Shown in pieces: positions 1-7,616 of a stretch of 20,915 nt of DNA; position 1 is the first letter of the stretch; each line of letters starts with the position of its first letter. The notes under the pieces are model-generated. The model was given only the letters and a program-made list of their open reading frames with translations. It searched no databases and was not told where the DNA came from. A program made the translations under genes and the position numbers. Origin of the DNA: an uncultured Rhodoplanes sp. (GTDB lineage Bacteria; Pseudomonadota; Alphaproteobacteria; Rhizobiales; Xanthobacteraceae); the NCBI GenBank assembly GCA_936924235.1, contig CAKZHN010000539.1, positions 1 through 20,915 on the forward strand, given 5' to 3'.

Positions 1-34
1 GTGACTGGAGTTCAGACGTGTGCTCTGCCGATCT
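1..34 (+). other. Illumina TruSeq read-2 adapter remnant (not genomic)
   Basis: The first 34 bases match the Illumina TruSeq read-2/index adapter over its full length, with one difference at position 27 (G where the adapter has T). The match ends exactly at the adapter's usual 3' end, and a coherent dioxygenase reading frame begins at the next base. This is untrimmed library adapter at a contig end. Reading frames that cross these bases are artefacts. Confidence 0.95.
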
Positions 35-343
35 CGCACCGAGGTGAACGTCTATCCGGTGCGTCTGCTCGGCGCTCCGGACGCGATGAATTTCTCCAAT
101 ATGCGTCTCTTGAACGTCACGCATTCGGCCGCTTCCTTCGTTCAGACGGACGACGTGGAGTCGTTTGTCCGGGCGCAGAAAGGGCTGCAAAGCCGCGCGA
201 CGGACTGGGTCGACATCTCGCGCGGGCTTGGAACCGAGGAGCAGGATCGCGAGCGTAATGCATTGCGCGGCGCGGCGGTGCAGGAGCTCGCGGTGCGGGC
301 GCAGTACAAAGCCTGGCTCGGCTACATGGCGGAGGCTGCCTGA
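35..343 (+). CDS. Aromatic ring-hydroxylating dioxygenase, alpha subunit, C-terminal fragment (5' truncated)
   Basis: Only the last 102 residues remain, because the contig is cut by adapter sequence. They resemble the end of the catalytic domain of Rieske non-haem iron ring-hydroxylating oxygenase alpha subunits: a beta strand with VNVYPVRLLGAP, then a helical part with DDVESFVRAQKGL and DWVDISRGLGTEEQDRE, the usual tail that follows the iron site. The Rieske cluster and iron ligands lie upstream and are missing, so the substrate (benzoate, salicylate, terephthalate and others are possible) cannot be told. The stop codon overlaps the ATG of the beta-subunit gene by one base (TGATG), which implies translational coupling. 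Assignment rests on the C-terminal pattern plus the adjacent beta subunit. Confidence 0.82.
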   Translation, partial: RTEVNVYPVRLLGAPDAMNFSNMRLLNVTHSAASFVQTDDVESFVRAQKGLQSRATDWVDISRGLGTEEQDRERNALRGAAVQELAVRAQYKAWLGYMAEAA

Positions 344-855
344 TGGAGTCCGCCCGTCGCGAAGCTGCCCCTGCCATCGCAGCCCGGCGCGAAGAGTTCG
401 AGCTGTTTTTGTTTCACGAGGCAAAGCTGCTCGACGAGCGGCGCTTTCGCGACTGGATGGGCTTGTTTGCGGAAGACGGCACCTATTGGGTGCCATCGGT
501 TCCGAACCAGGAAAGCCCGTTCAATCAAACGTCGCTGTTCTATGACGACAGCACGCTGATGAAAACGCGGATCGACCGGTTGGAGCACCCGCGCATTCAC
601 GTTCAAACGCCGCCGTCGCGAACCGCACATATTGTCGGCAACACTGCGATTGAAGAGGTGGACGAAACCAAGGGCGAATATCTCATCAGCTCGACGGTGA
701 TCATGGTGGAGTCCAGGGAAGACCACCAAAGGCTGTTCGCCGGCCGTCAATATCACCGGCTGAGACAGAACGGGACGAGCTTCCTGATCGTTCAGAAGCG
801 GGTGAATCTGGTCAACTGCGATTCCGCATTTGACGCAATCGCGGTGCCGATCTGA
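343..855 (+). CDS. Aromatic ring-hydroxylating dioxygenase, beta subunit
   Basis: This is a 170-residue cytoplasmic protein of the SnoaL/NTF2-like beta-subunit family (typically 160-190 residues). The family packs against the alpha subunit in an alpha3beta3 oxygenase and has a mainly structural role. Visible hallmarks are an N-terminal helix ending in FLFHEAKLLDERRFRDWMGLF (residues about 20-42), the strand EDGTYWVP, a central RTAHIVGN strand, and a C-terminal LIVQKRVNLVNCD strand. The start overlaps the alpha stop by one base. No ferredoxin or reductase gene follows, so electron-transfer partners must be encoded elsewhere or upstream of the contig end. Family is confident; substrate unknown. 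Confidence 0.88.
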   Translation: MESARREAAPAIAARREEFELFLFHEAKLLDERRFRDWMGLFAEDGTYWVPSVPNQESPFNQTSLFYDDSTLMKTRIDRLEHPRIHVQTPPSRTAHIVGNTAIEEVDETKGEYLISSTVIMVESREDHQRLFAGRQYHRLRQNGTSFLIVQKRVNLVNCDSAFDAIAVPI

Positions 856-972
856 CGGCATAACACTGCGACTGGCATCGCCGATGTCGGCCGAGAGGAT
901 GCGGACTCTGATGGCTTAGTATTTGCTTGATCGGTATCGGCTCGGGATGGGCCGTAACCAAGCGAGTCAATC

Positions 973-1941
973 ATGCGCAAATGCTTGCTCACGCTAAGCC
1001 TCGCGCTGGCAGTCATGACGGCAACTCAGAGCGCCCATGCGCAGGAGTGGCCCAGCCAACCCGTCAGGATCATCACGCCCTTTGCGGCTGGAGGCACCGC
1101 GGACATTCTTTGCCGAACGATCGCAGATCATTTTTCTGCAGTGTTCGGCAAGCCGTTTTATGTGGAATCTCATCCCGGCGCCGGGGGCATGATCGGCTCG
1201 CGAATGGCGGCAAGTGCGCCACCGGACGGCTACACGCTCGTGATGTCCGGCAACGCGTCGCACATTATTGCCCCGGCGTTCAGCCGCGCTCCGCAATATG
1301 ACGGTGTGAGCGACTTTACTCACATCGCATATCTGGGTGGGTCGCCGGTCGGACTTGTCATCAACCCAGGCTTGCCGGTCAACAGCTTGCCGGAGTTTCT
1401 GGCCTATCTGAAAGGGCGCGACGAAGCCGTGGACTACACGTCCTCGGGCGTCGGCACCAACGGTTTTCTGTTTGGCGAGGAGTTCGCGGCAAAGCGCGGC
1501 CTGCGGCTCAATCACATTCCATACAAAGGCGGTGGTCCGGCCATGGTCGACCTGCTGGCAGGACATGTGAAAATCGCAACGGTGACGTTTTCATCGGCGG
1601 CCGGCCAGGTCAGGGCCGGCAAGTTGAAGGCGCTCGCGCTGTCCTCCGACCGGCGGCTCCCTGGATTTCCTGAAACCCCCACCTTCAAGGAGCTTGGATA
1701 CCCGGACGCTGTCTCGTGGTCGTGGTTCGGATTGTCCGGTCCGAAAAACCTGCCGCGCAGCATCGTCGAGGCCCTGAATCGCGAAGTCGACGTGGCTTTG
1801 CAGCAGCCCAACATCCAGGCGAGGATGCAGCAGGATGGAATCGACCTGCGAAGGATGTCGCCCGAAGAAGTCACCAAATACTTCGAAGATGAAACAGCGC
1901 GTTGGGCGCCGCTTGCGAGAGCCTTTCGGAAAGACGAGTAG
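973..1941 (+). CDS. Bug family (TctC-type) periplasmic solute-binding protein
   Basis: A 322-residue exported protein with a clear signal peptide: basic MRK, a hydrophobic core at residues about 4-18, and probable cleavage after AHA at residue 23. The mature part shows the Bug/TctC pattern: WPSQPVRIITPFAAGGTAD near the N-terminus, HPGAGGMIGS, PPDGYTLVM, and later HIPYKGGGPAMVDLLAGHV. Bug proteins bind carboxylates and related small acids, sometimes as the receptor of tripartite tricarboxylate transporters. No TctA/TctB membrane subunits are visible, so it may be an orphan receptor, as is common in this family. It lies 117 bp after the dioxygenase beta gene, so it may share a transcript or have its own promoter. 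An aromatic acid ligand is an inference from position only. Confidence 0.9.
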   Translation: MRKCLLTLSLALAVMTATQSAHAQEWPSQPVRIITPFAAGGTADILCRTIADHFSAVFGKPFYVESHPGAGGMIGSRMAASAPPDGYTLVMSGNASHIIAPAFSRAPQYDGVSDFTHIAYLGGSPVGLVINPGLPVNSLPEFLAYLKGRDEAVDYTSSGVGTNGFLFGEEFAAKRGLRLNHIPYKGGGPAMVDLLAGHVKIATVTFSSAAGQVRAGKLKALALSSDRRLPGFPETPTFKELGYPDAVSWSWFGLSGPKNLPRSIVEALNREVDVALQQPNIQARMQQDGIDLRRMSPEEVTKYFEDETARWAPLARAFRKDE

Positions 1942-1970
1942 GAATTGAGCGGCGCGGACCGGCGAGGAGT

Positions 1971-3854
1971 TCAAGGCTCCGACGATGGCTTCTTGCCATC
2001 GCCATGACCGCTGGGCTGGGGCTCGGCCCGCGCCAGCAGATCCATGAAGGCGCCTGGGGCATCGTCCTTGCGAGGCGGCTCCGGCTTGGGTGCGGGAGGT
2101 GCGACGTGCTCAACCGGCGACTCCGGCTCGGGTGCAGGCGGCACGATGGGCTCGGCCGGCGGCGCGAAGCGATCCTCGACCGTAACTTTCATCTCGAGAG
2201 CCGACGTCATGGCGTGCAGCAGCTCTGCCGGAGCACTTGTCTGATCGAGGTCGGGCGGCGGCGTCGGTGGTGAAAGCGCAGAAGGAGGAGGAACTGATGG
2301 TGACGGGGCCGAGGACAAAGAGGCCGTTGATGGAGGGGCAGGCGGCGCGTCGGTTTCCGCCGGCGACCGAAGCTGCGGCGCGGTCGGCAGCCGCGGCTCG
2401 ACCATCCGGATGTCCTGCCAGTTCTCGGACTTGGTCTCGGCCTTGAAATCGACGCGCGGCTCGGTGCGGCGCGGCGCCCGCGTCGAGCTCGACATCACCA
2501 GGCGGTCGATGAACACCTGGGCCGAGCCCTGGTAGGTCAGGGGGATGAACAGCTTCTCGATCTCGGCGCTGCTCATCATCCCTTTGACCCGCATGTTGCC
2601 GAGCAGGAGTTCCTTCAGCGTCCGCTTTTCCCGGACCGCCTGATCGCTCAGCTCCTGCACCAGGCGGTGCGCCTCGTGGCGGCCGAGCTTTTCGGCGAGC
2701 GCAAACGACACGGCCTCCGCCATGATCTGTCCGCCGCTCTCATCGAGATTGGCGCGCAGCCGGTCGACGTCGATGACGAGACCCTCGGCGATCTCGGTCA
2801 CCGCATGCAGCGCGCCGGATGTCACCAGCGCCAGCGCCGGCAAGGTCATCCATTCGGTCTGCCAGCCGCCGAGCCCGCGCTCGTGCTGCTGCACCTGCGC
2901 GGCCAGAAGGGTCGCGGTGAGGTTGGGCGCGATGGTCGCGGCCGACAGCGCCGCAACCGCACCCATTGGGTTGCGCTTGTGCGGCATGGTCGAGGAGCCG
3001 CCGCGGCCGCCCTGGGCCGGCTCGAACGCCTCGCTCACCTCGGTCTGCATCATCAGCGCCACGTCGCCCGCGATCTTGCCGCAGGTGCCGGTCAGGATCG
3101 CCAGCGCCGAGGCGATCTCGGCGAAGCGGTCGCGATGCGCATGCCACGGTCCGTCAGGCAGCGGCAGATCGAGCAGCGCGGCAAGCCGTTCCGATACGCC
3201 GAACCCTTTGTCGCCGAGCGCTGCCAGCGTGCCGGCCGCGCCGCCGAACTGCAGCGCCAGGGCCTCGCGGCGTAGCCGCGCGAGCCGTTCGCGCGAGCGC
3301 GCCAGCGCGGCGGCGTAGCCGGCGAGCTTGAGCCCGAACGGCATCGGCAGCGCCTGCTGCATCAGCGTGCGCGCCACCGACAGCGTGCGGCGGTGGCGGC
3401 CGGCGAGCGCATTGAAACCCTTGATCGCGGCCTCGAGGTCGAGGAGGAGGGCGTCCATCACGGCGCGCAGCTCGAGCGCCAGCGCCGTATCGATGACGTC
3501 CTGGCTGGTCGCGCCCCAATGCACAAAGCCCGCGGCGTTGGGATTCTTCCGCGCCACCTCGTTGGTCAGCGCCGTCACCACCGCCGTGGCGAAGTTGCCG
3601 GTCGGGATCGCGGCCTCGACCAGCAGCGTAATGTTGTAGCGTTCCGCCTTGCAGGCCTCGCTGATCTCGGTGACGGCGGTGGCCGGCACCACGCCGACCG
3701 CGGCCTCGGCCCGCACCAGCGCCGCCTCGAAGTCGAGCATCCGCTGCAGCCGCGCCCGGTCTGTCATCAGCGCCCGCATCGCCGCGCTGGCATAGAGCGG
3801 CGTCGTCAACTGTGACGATATCAGGAGCCCGTCGGTCGGCAGCGGATCGGTCAC
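1971..3854 (-). CDS. pcaB: 3-carboxy-cis,cis-muconate cycloisomerase with proline-rich C-terminal extension
   Basis: This enzyme of the fumarase/argininosuccinate-lyase superfamily cyclises 3-carboxy-cis,cis-muconate to 4-carboxymuconolactone in the protocatechuate branch of the beta-ketoadipate pathway. Residues 1 to about 453 form a complete PcaB: HWGATSQDVIDTA near residues 112-124, LQFGGAAGTLAALGDKG near 201-217, and the superfamily signature GSSTMPHKRNP at 286-296 with the catalytic serine region. Known PcaB proteins are roughly 350-460 residues. Here about 174 further residues follow, rich in Pro, Ala, Ser and Glu, with repeated PPAPEPE/PPAPKPEPP units and no recognisable domain. The start used is GTG at 3854; the next in-frame ATG is residue 26 and would cut into the fold. 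It is divergent from coxG and convergent with the Bug gene (29-bp gap). No other pca gene is in the window. Confidence 0.88.
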   Translation of the reverse strand: MTDPLPTDGLLISSQLTTPLYASAAMRALMTDRARLQRMLDFEAALVRAEAAVGVVPATAVTEISEACKAERYNITLLVEAAIPTGNFATAVVTALTNEVARKNPNAAGFVHWGATSQDVIDTALALELRAVMDALLLDLEAAIKGFNALAGRHRRTLSVARTLMQQALPMPFGLKLAGYAAALARSRERLARLRREALALQFGGAAGTLAALGDKGFGVSERLAALLDLPLPDGPWHAHRDRFAEIASALAILTGTCGKIAGDVALMMQTEVSEAFEPAQGGRGGSSTMPHKRNPMGAVAALSAATIAPNLTATLLAAQVQQHERGLGGWQTEWMTLPALALVTSGALHAVTEIAEGLVIDVDRLRANLDESGGQIMAEAVSFALAEKLGRHEAHRLVQELSDQAVREKRTLKELLLGNMRVKGMMSSAEIEKLFIPLTYQGSAQVFIDRLVMSSSTRAPRRTEPRVDFKAETKSENWQDIRMVEPRLPTAPQLRSPAETDAPPAPPSTASLSSAPSPSVPPPSALSPPTPPPDLDQTSAPAELLHAMTSALEMKVTVEDRFAPPAEPIVPPAPEPESPVEHVAPPAPKPEPPRKDDAPGAFMDLLARAEPQPSGHGDGKKPSSEP

Positions 3855-3979
3855 GAGGGTGTCGGTCCCTGCAATTCAGCCCTGCCTGACAGGGCCTGGG
3901 TCATTCACAATTAGCCCCGGCGGCGGGTGCCGCCAATCCCCAAGGGCAGAACTCGACCGGATGTTATGCGCAAACGCCC

Positions 3980-3998
3980 TTTTCAGAACCGTTTTCAG
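3980..3998 (+). promoter_or_regulatory. Direct repeat TTTTCAG x2 upstream of coxG (possible regulator site)
   Basis: TTTTCAG occurs at 3980-3986 and again at 3992-3998, a 12-bp period, in the 204-bp gap between the divergent pcaB and coxG genes. The pair is flanked by GCCCT (3976-3980) and AGGGC (3997-4001), which are inverted. The site ends 61 bp before the coxG start, where an activator or promoter element could lie. No convincing sigma-70 boxes could be assigned. The short repeat could be chance. Confidence 0.3.
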
Positions 3999-4058
3999 GG
4001 CTTAATTCCACAGGCGCGGCGATTTCGAGGCGTATTGGCCTAATTTGGAGATGCACCG

Positions 4059-4502
4059 ATGGCGATGACGATGTCCGGCGAGCAGCAACTGACCGCTCCG
4101 CGCGAGAAGGTCTGGGCTGCGCTCAACGACCCGGCAACCCTGAAGGCCTGCATCCCGGGCTGCGAGACCCTCGACGTCACCGGCGAGAACGAGTTCTCGG
4201 CGGTCGCCACCAACAAGATCGGCCCGGTGAAGGCCCGCTTCAAAGGCAAGGTGCGGCTCACCGACCTCGATCCGCCGAACAGCTACAAGATTTCGGGCGA
4301 GGGCGACGGCGGCATCGCCGGCTTCGCCAAGGGCGGCGCCACCGTGTCGCTCAGCGACAAGGATGGCGGCACGCTGCTCACCTACAATGTCGAGGCGCAG
4401 ATCGGCGGCAAGCTCGCCCAGCTCGGTCAGCGGCTGGTCAACGGTGCGGCAAAAAAGCTCGCGGACGATTTTTTCGCCAAGTTCGCGGCGGCCGTGAAGT
4501 AG
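4059..4502 (+). CDS. coxG: CoxG-like carbon monoxide dehydrogenase subunit G (SRPBCC fold)
   Basis: A 147-residue protein of the CoxG family within the SRPBCC/START-like superfamily, which has a hydrophobic ligand cavity. It shows the expected order: MSGEQQLTAPREKVWAALND at the N-terminus, LKACIPGCETL near residues 28-38, GPVKARFKGKV near 57-67, the glycine-rich SGEGDGGIAGFAKGGA near 79-94, and a final helix QRLVNGAAKKLADDFFAKF. CoxG proteins accompany Mo-CO dehydrogenase clusters and are thought to link the enzyme to the membrane or quinone pool, often through a C-terminal tail. Here the protein stops right after the fold, with no tail or membrane segment. The SD sequence GGAG at 4047-4050 is 8 nt before the ATG. 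It is the first gene of the cox operon, divergent from pcaB. Confidence 0.9.
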   Translation: MAMTMSGEQQLTAPREKVWAALNDPATLKACIPGCETLDVTGENEFSAVATNKIGPVKARFKGKVRLTDLDPPNSYKISGEGDGGIAGFAKGGATVSLSDKDGGTLLTYNVEAQIGGKLAQLGQRLVNGAAKKLADDFFAKFAAAVK

Positions 4503-4576
4503 CGGAAAGCCATCGAAGGGCCGCGGGAAGCTTGACCGGCCCGGTGCCCAAGGTTCAAGTTGCTCTTGTTCCAGAA

Positions 4577-4607
4577 ACGAAAATGAGCCAAAAACGCTCG
4601 GTTTCGT
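4577..4607 (+). promoter_or_regulatory. Imperfect hairpin between coxG and coxS
   Basis: Arms at 4577-4588 and 4596-4607 pair over 12 positions (ACGAAA and GAGC against GCTC and TTTCGT), with one A-G mismatch, one T-G wobble and a 7-base A-rich loop. It lies 74 bases after the coxG stop. No T-run follows directly, so it is not a canonical intrinsic terminator. It may partly uncouple coxG from coxS or protect a processed 3' end. Confidence 0.4.
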
Positions 4608-4618
4608 GTAAGTTTGTT

Positions 4619-4641
4619 GGGCAGGATCGTAAATCCTGCCC
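4619..4641 (+). promoter_or_regulatory. Perfect 9-bp hairpin in the coxS leader
   Basis: GGGCAGGAT at 4619-4627 pairs perfectly with ATCCTGCCC at 4633-4641 around a 5-base loop. It ends 38 bases before the coxS start and 11 bases after the preceding hairpin. It could be an operator, an mRNA-stability element or a terminator without a U-tract. The structure is seen directly; its function is inferred. Confidence 0.45.
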
Positions 4642-4679
4642 GAAAACCGGGCCGTTGGGCCGGAATTGAGGAGGACACC

Positions 4680-5162
4680 ATGCCCGCCGTATCCATGACG
4701 GTGAACGGCAAAGCCGTCACCGCCGATGTCGACCCCCGCACGCTCCTGGTCCAGTTTCTCCGCGAGCATCTGCGGCTGACGGGCACCCATGTCGGCTGCG
4801 ACACCTCGCAGTGCGGCTGCTGCGTGGTCCATCTCAATGGCATCGCCGTGAAGTCCTGCACCACGCTCGCGTTGCAGGCCGACGGCGGCACAGTGGTGAC
4901 CATCGAGGGCCTCGCCGCGCCGGATGGCCCGCTGCATCCGATGCAGGAGGCGTTCCGCGAGAACCATGGCCTGCAGTGCGGCTTCTGTACGCCAGGCATG
5001 GTGATGACCGCGGTGGACATGGTCCGCCGCAAGGGCAACGAGCTCGACGAGCACACCATCCGCCAGGAGCTCGAAGGCAACATTTGCCGTTGCACCGGCT
5101 ACCACAACATCGTCAAGGCGATCGCGGCCGGCGCCAAGGCCATGAAGGGCGCGTCGGCATAA
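4680..5162 (+). CDS. coxS: Mo-hydroxylase small subunit, two [2Fe-2S] clusters (CoxS)
   Basis: A 160-residue iron-sulfur subunit of the xanthine-oxidase/CO-dehydrogenase family that carries electrons from the Mo site to FAD. The plant-ferredoxin-like N-terminal domain has Cys40, Cys45, Cys48 and Cys60 (GCDTSQCGCC then KSC). The C-terminal helical domain has Cys100 and Cys103 (LQCGFCTPG) and Cys136 and Cys138 (NICRCTGY). All eight ligands are present and the length is normal. The start at 4680 is chosen because it follows a strong SD (GAGGAGG, about 6 nt away) and fits the family N-terminus; upstream in-frame codons run through the leader hairpin. It is followed 56 bp later by coxL. The small-large-medium order is that of form II clusters. 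Confidence 0.95.
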   Translation: MPAVSMTVNGKAVTADVDPRTLLVQFLREHLRLTGTHVGCDTSQCGCCVVHLNGIAVKSCTTLALQADGGTVVTIEGLAAPDGPLHPMQEAFRENHGLQCGFCTPGMVMTAVDMVRRKGNELDEHTIRQELEGNICRCTGYHNIVKAIAAGAKAMKGASA

Positions 5163-5218
5163 CGTAGAAAATTCACTTCCTAGAACTTCCGTCCAGGCAC
5201 AGCTCGGGGAGGAAGGCC

Positions 5219-7597
5219 ATGACCGCACAGAACACGACTGCGACCGGCATCGGCGCGGCAGTGCGTCGCAAGGAAGACCTGCGTTTCATCACCGGCAAGG
5301 GCCAGTACACCGACGACATCAGCCGGCCCGGCGAGGCGCGCGCGCTGTTCGTGCGCTCGCCGCACGCGCACGCCAAGATCAAGAGCGTCGACACCAAGGC
5401 TGCGGCGGCGATGTCCGGCGTGCTGGCGGTGCTGACCGGCGCGCAGCTCGCCAACGACAAGATCGGCAATCTGATCTGTGGATGGATGATCCATTCCAAG
5501 GATGGCTCGCCGATGAAGATGGCGCCCCATCCGGCGATCGCCGCGACCAAGGCCTGCTATGTCGGCGATCCGGTGGCGGTGGTGGTCGCCGAGACCATGG
5601 CGCAGGCGCGCGATGCGGCCGAGCAGATCAAGGTCGACTACGAGGTGCTGCCGGCGGTGACCGATCCGGCCAAGGCGCAAGGCGGAACGCAGATCCACGA
5701 GGTCGCGCCGAACAACACGATCTATCAGTGGCACCTCGGCGACGCGAAGGCCACGGACGCTGCGATCAAGTCGGCCAAGCACGTCACCAAGCTCAACATC
5801 GTCAACAACCGGCTCGTGCCCAACGCGATGGAGCCGCGCGTCGCCATCGGCGAATACGACAGCGGCACGCAGAACTTCACGCTGTGGAACACGTCGCAGA
5901 ATCCGCACGTGGCGCGGCTGGTGATCGCGGCCTTCGTCGGCATGGCGCCGGAGCACAAGCTGCGGGTCATCGCGCCGGATGTCGGCGGCGGCTTCGGCTC
6001 GAAGATTTTCATCTATCCGGAGGAGGTCGTGTGCCTCTGGGCTTCGAAGAAGGTCGGCCGTCCGGTGAAATGGACCTGCGACCGCTCCGAGGCGTTCCTC
6101 GCCGACGCCCATGGCCGTGACCACGTCACCCACGCCGAGATGGCGTTCGGCGACGACGGCAAGATCATCGGGCTGAAGGTTAAGACCACCGCCAATCTCG
6201 GCGCCTACATGTCGACCTTCTCGTCGTCGGTGCCGACCTATCTCTACGCGACGCTGCTGTCGGGCCAGTACGACATCCCGGCGATCTACTGCGAGGTCGA
6301 CGCGGTCTACACCAACACCGTGCCGGTCGATGCCTATCGCGGGGCAGGGCGGCCGGAGGCGACCTTCGTGGTCGAGCGGCTTGTTGAAGTGGGCTCGCGC
6401 GAGCTGAGCATGGACCCGGCGGATCTGCGCAAGAAGAACTTCATCAAGTCGTTCCCGCACCAGACGCCGGTGATCATGACCTACGACGCCGGCGACTATC
6501 AGGCGTCGCTGAAGAAGGCGATGGACGTCGCCGACGTGAGGGGCTTCGGCAAGCGGAAGCGCGACAGCGCCCGCGCCGGCAAGCTCCGCGGCATCGGCTA
6601 TTCCACCTATATCGAGGCTTGCGGCATCGCGCCGTCGCAGGCGGTCGGCTCGCTCGGCGCCGGCGTCGGCTTGTGGGAATCCGCCGAGGTGCGGGTCAAC
6701 CCGACGGGTTCGGTCGAGGTGCTGACCGGCTGCCACAGCCACGGCCAGGGTCACGAGACGACGTTCGCGCAACTGGTCTCGGAACGCCTAGGCATTCCGA
6801 TCGACACCGTGAGCGTGGTCCACGGCGACACCGACAAGGTGCAGTTCGGCATGGGCACCTACGGCTCGCGCTCCGGCGCGGTCGGCATGTCGGCGATCGT
6901 GAAGGCGCTCGACAAGGTCGAGGCCAAGGCCAAGAAGGTCGCGGGCTTCATGATGGAGGCCGCCGAAGCCGACATCGAATTCAAGGACGGCAAGTTCACT
7001 GTCGCCGGCACCGACAAGTCGGTCGGCTGGGGCGACGTGACGCTGAACGCCTACATCGCGCACAAGTTCACCGGCGCGCAGCTCGAGCCCGGCCTGAAGG
7101 AGGGCGCGTTCTACGACCCGACCAACTTCACGTTCCCGGCGGGCTGTCACATCTGTGAGGTCGAGATCGATCCCGACACCGGCCATGTCGACATCGCGGG
7201 CTGGACCGCGATCGACGACTTCGGCACCGTGATCAATCCGATGATCGTCGAGGGTCAGGTGCACGGCGGCGTCGCGCAGGGCGTCGGCCAGGCGCTGCTC
7301 GAAGGCGCGGTCTACGACAAGGACGGCCAGCTCGTGTCCGGCTCGTTCATGGACTACTCGATGCCCAAGGCCGAGACCTTGCCCGACCTCAAGGTCGGCA
7401 CCACCACGACCAAGTGTCCGTCGAACCCGCTCGGCATCAAGGGCTGCGGCGAGGCGGGCGCGATCGCGGCGCCGGCCGCCGTGATCAACGCCATCACCGA
7501 TGCGATCGGCACAGAAGATCTGGCCATGCCGGCGACGCCCCAGGCTGTCTGGGCGGCGATCCGCAAGGCCGCGAAGATGCAGCAAGCAGCAGAATAG
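5219..7597 (+). CDS. coxL: Form II CoxL-like molybdenum hydroxylase large subunit
   Basis: A 792-residue catalytic subunit binding Mo-molybdopterin cytosine dinucleotide, of usual length for the family. Seen in order: N-terminal GAAVRRKEDLRFITGKGQY, cofactor-contact VGGGFGSK (residues 255-262), active-site loop AYRGAGR (372-378), QGHETTFAQL (Gln510), and near the C-terminus KGCGEAGA with the conserved general-base Glu745. Form I CO dehydrogenases carry AYRCSFR, whose Cys bridges Mo and Cu. Here Gly375 occupies the Cys position, so no Mo-S-Cu site is expected, and this is a form II enzyme. Such proteins are often annotated as CO dehydrogenase, but CO oxidation is weak or unproven and other hydroxylation substrates are plausible. 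SD GGGGAGG precedes the ATG. It lies between coxS and coxM and shares their transcript. Confidence 0.94.
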   Translation: MTAQNTTATGIGAAVRRKEDLRFITGKGQYTDDISRPGEARALFVRSPHAHAKIKSVDTKAAAAMSGVLAVLTGAQLANDKIGNLICGWMIHSKDGSPMKMAPHPAIAATKACYVGDPVAVVVAETMAQARDAAEQIKVDYEVLPAVTDPAKAQGGTQIHEVAPNNTIYQWHLGDAKATDAAIKSAKHVTKLNIVNNRLVPNAMEPRVAIGEYDSGTQNFTLWNTSQNPHVARLVIAAFVGMAPEHKLRVIAPDVGGGFGSKIFIYPEEVVCLWASKKVGRPVKWTCDRSEAFLADAHGRDHVTHAEMAFGDDGKIIGLKVKTTANLGAYMSTFSSSVPTYLYATLLSGQYDIPAIYCEVDAVYTNTVPVDAYRGAGRPEATFVVERLVEVGSRELSMDPADLRKKNFIKSFPHQTPVIMTYDAGDYQASLKKAMDVADVRGFGKRKRDSARAGKLRGIGYSTYIEACGIAPSQAVGSLGAGVGLWESAEVRVNPTGSVEVLTGCHSHGQGHETTFAQLVSERLGIPIDTVSVVHGDTDKVQFGMGTYGSRSGAVGMSAIVKALDKVEAKAKKVAGFMMEAAEADIEFKDGKFTVAGTDKSVGWGDVTLNAYIAHKFTGAQLEPGLKEGAFYDPTNFTFPAGCHICEVEIDPDTGHVDIAGWTAIDDFGTVINPMIVEGQVHGGVAQGVGQALLEGAVYDKDGQLVSGSFMDYSMPKAETLPDLKVGTTTTKCPSNPLGIKGCGEAGAIAAPAAVINAITDAIGTEDLAMPATPQAVWAAIRKAAKMQQAAE

Positions 7598-7616
7598 GTT
7601 TACAAGGAGCTGAACG

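Noticed and set aside
1..258. 85-residue frame beginning at base 1
   Set aside because: It starts inside the adapter and runs in a different frame from the dioxygenase alpha fragment.
4614..4679. Upstream start for coxS at 4614
   Set aside because: It would translate through the perfect hairpin, and the family N-terminus and strong SD point to 4680.
5180..6772. Long minus-strand open frame (530 codons) opposite coxL
   Set aside because: It is antisense to a well-conserved catalytic gene. The His/Arg/Asp-rich translation is typical of shadow frames in high-GC DNA, with no domain.
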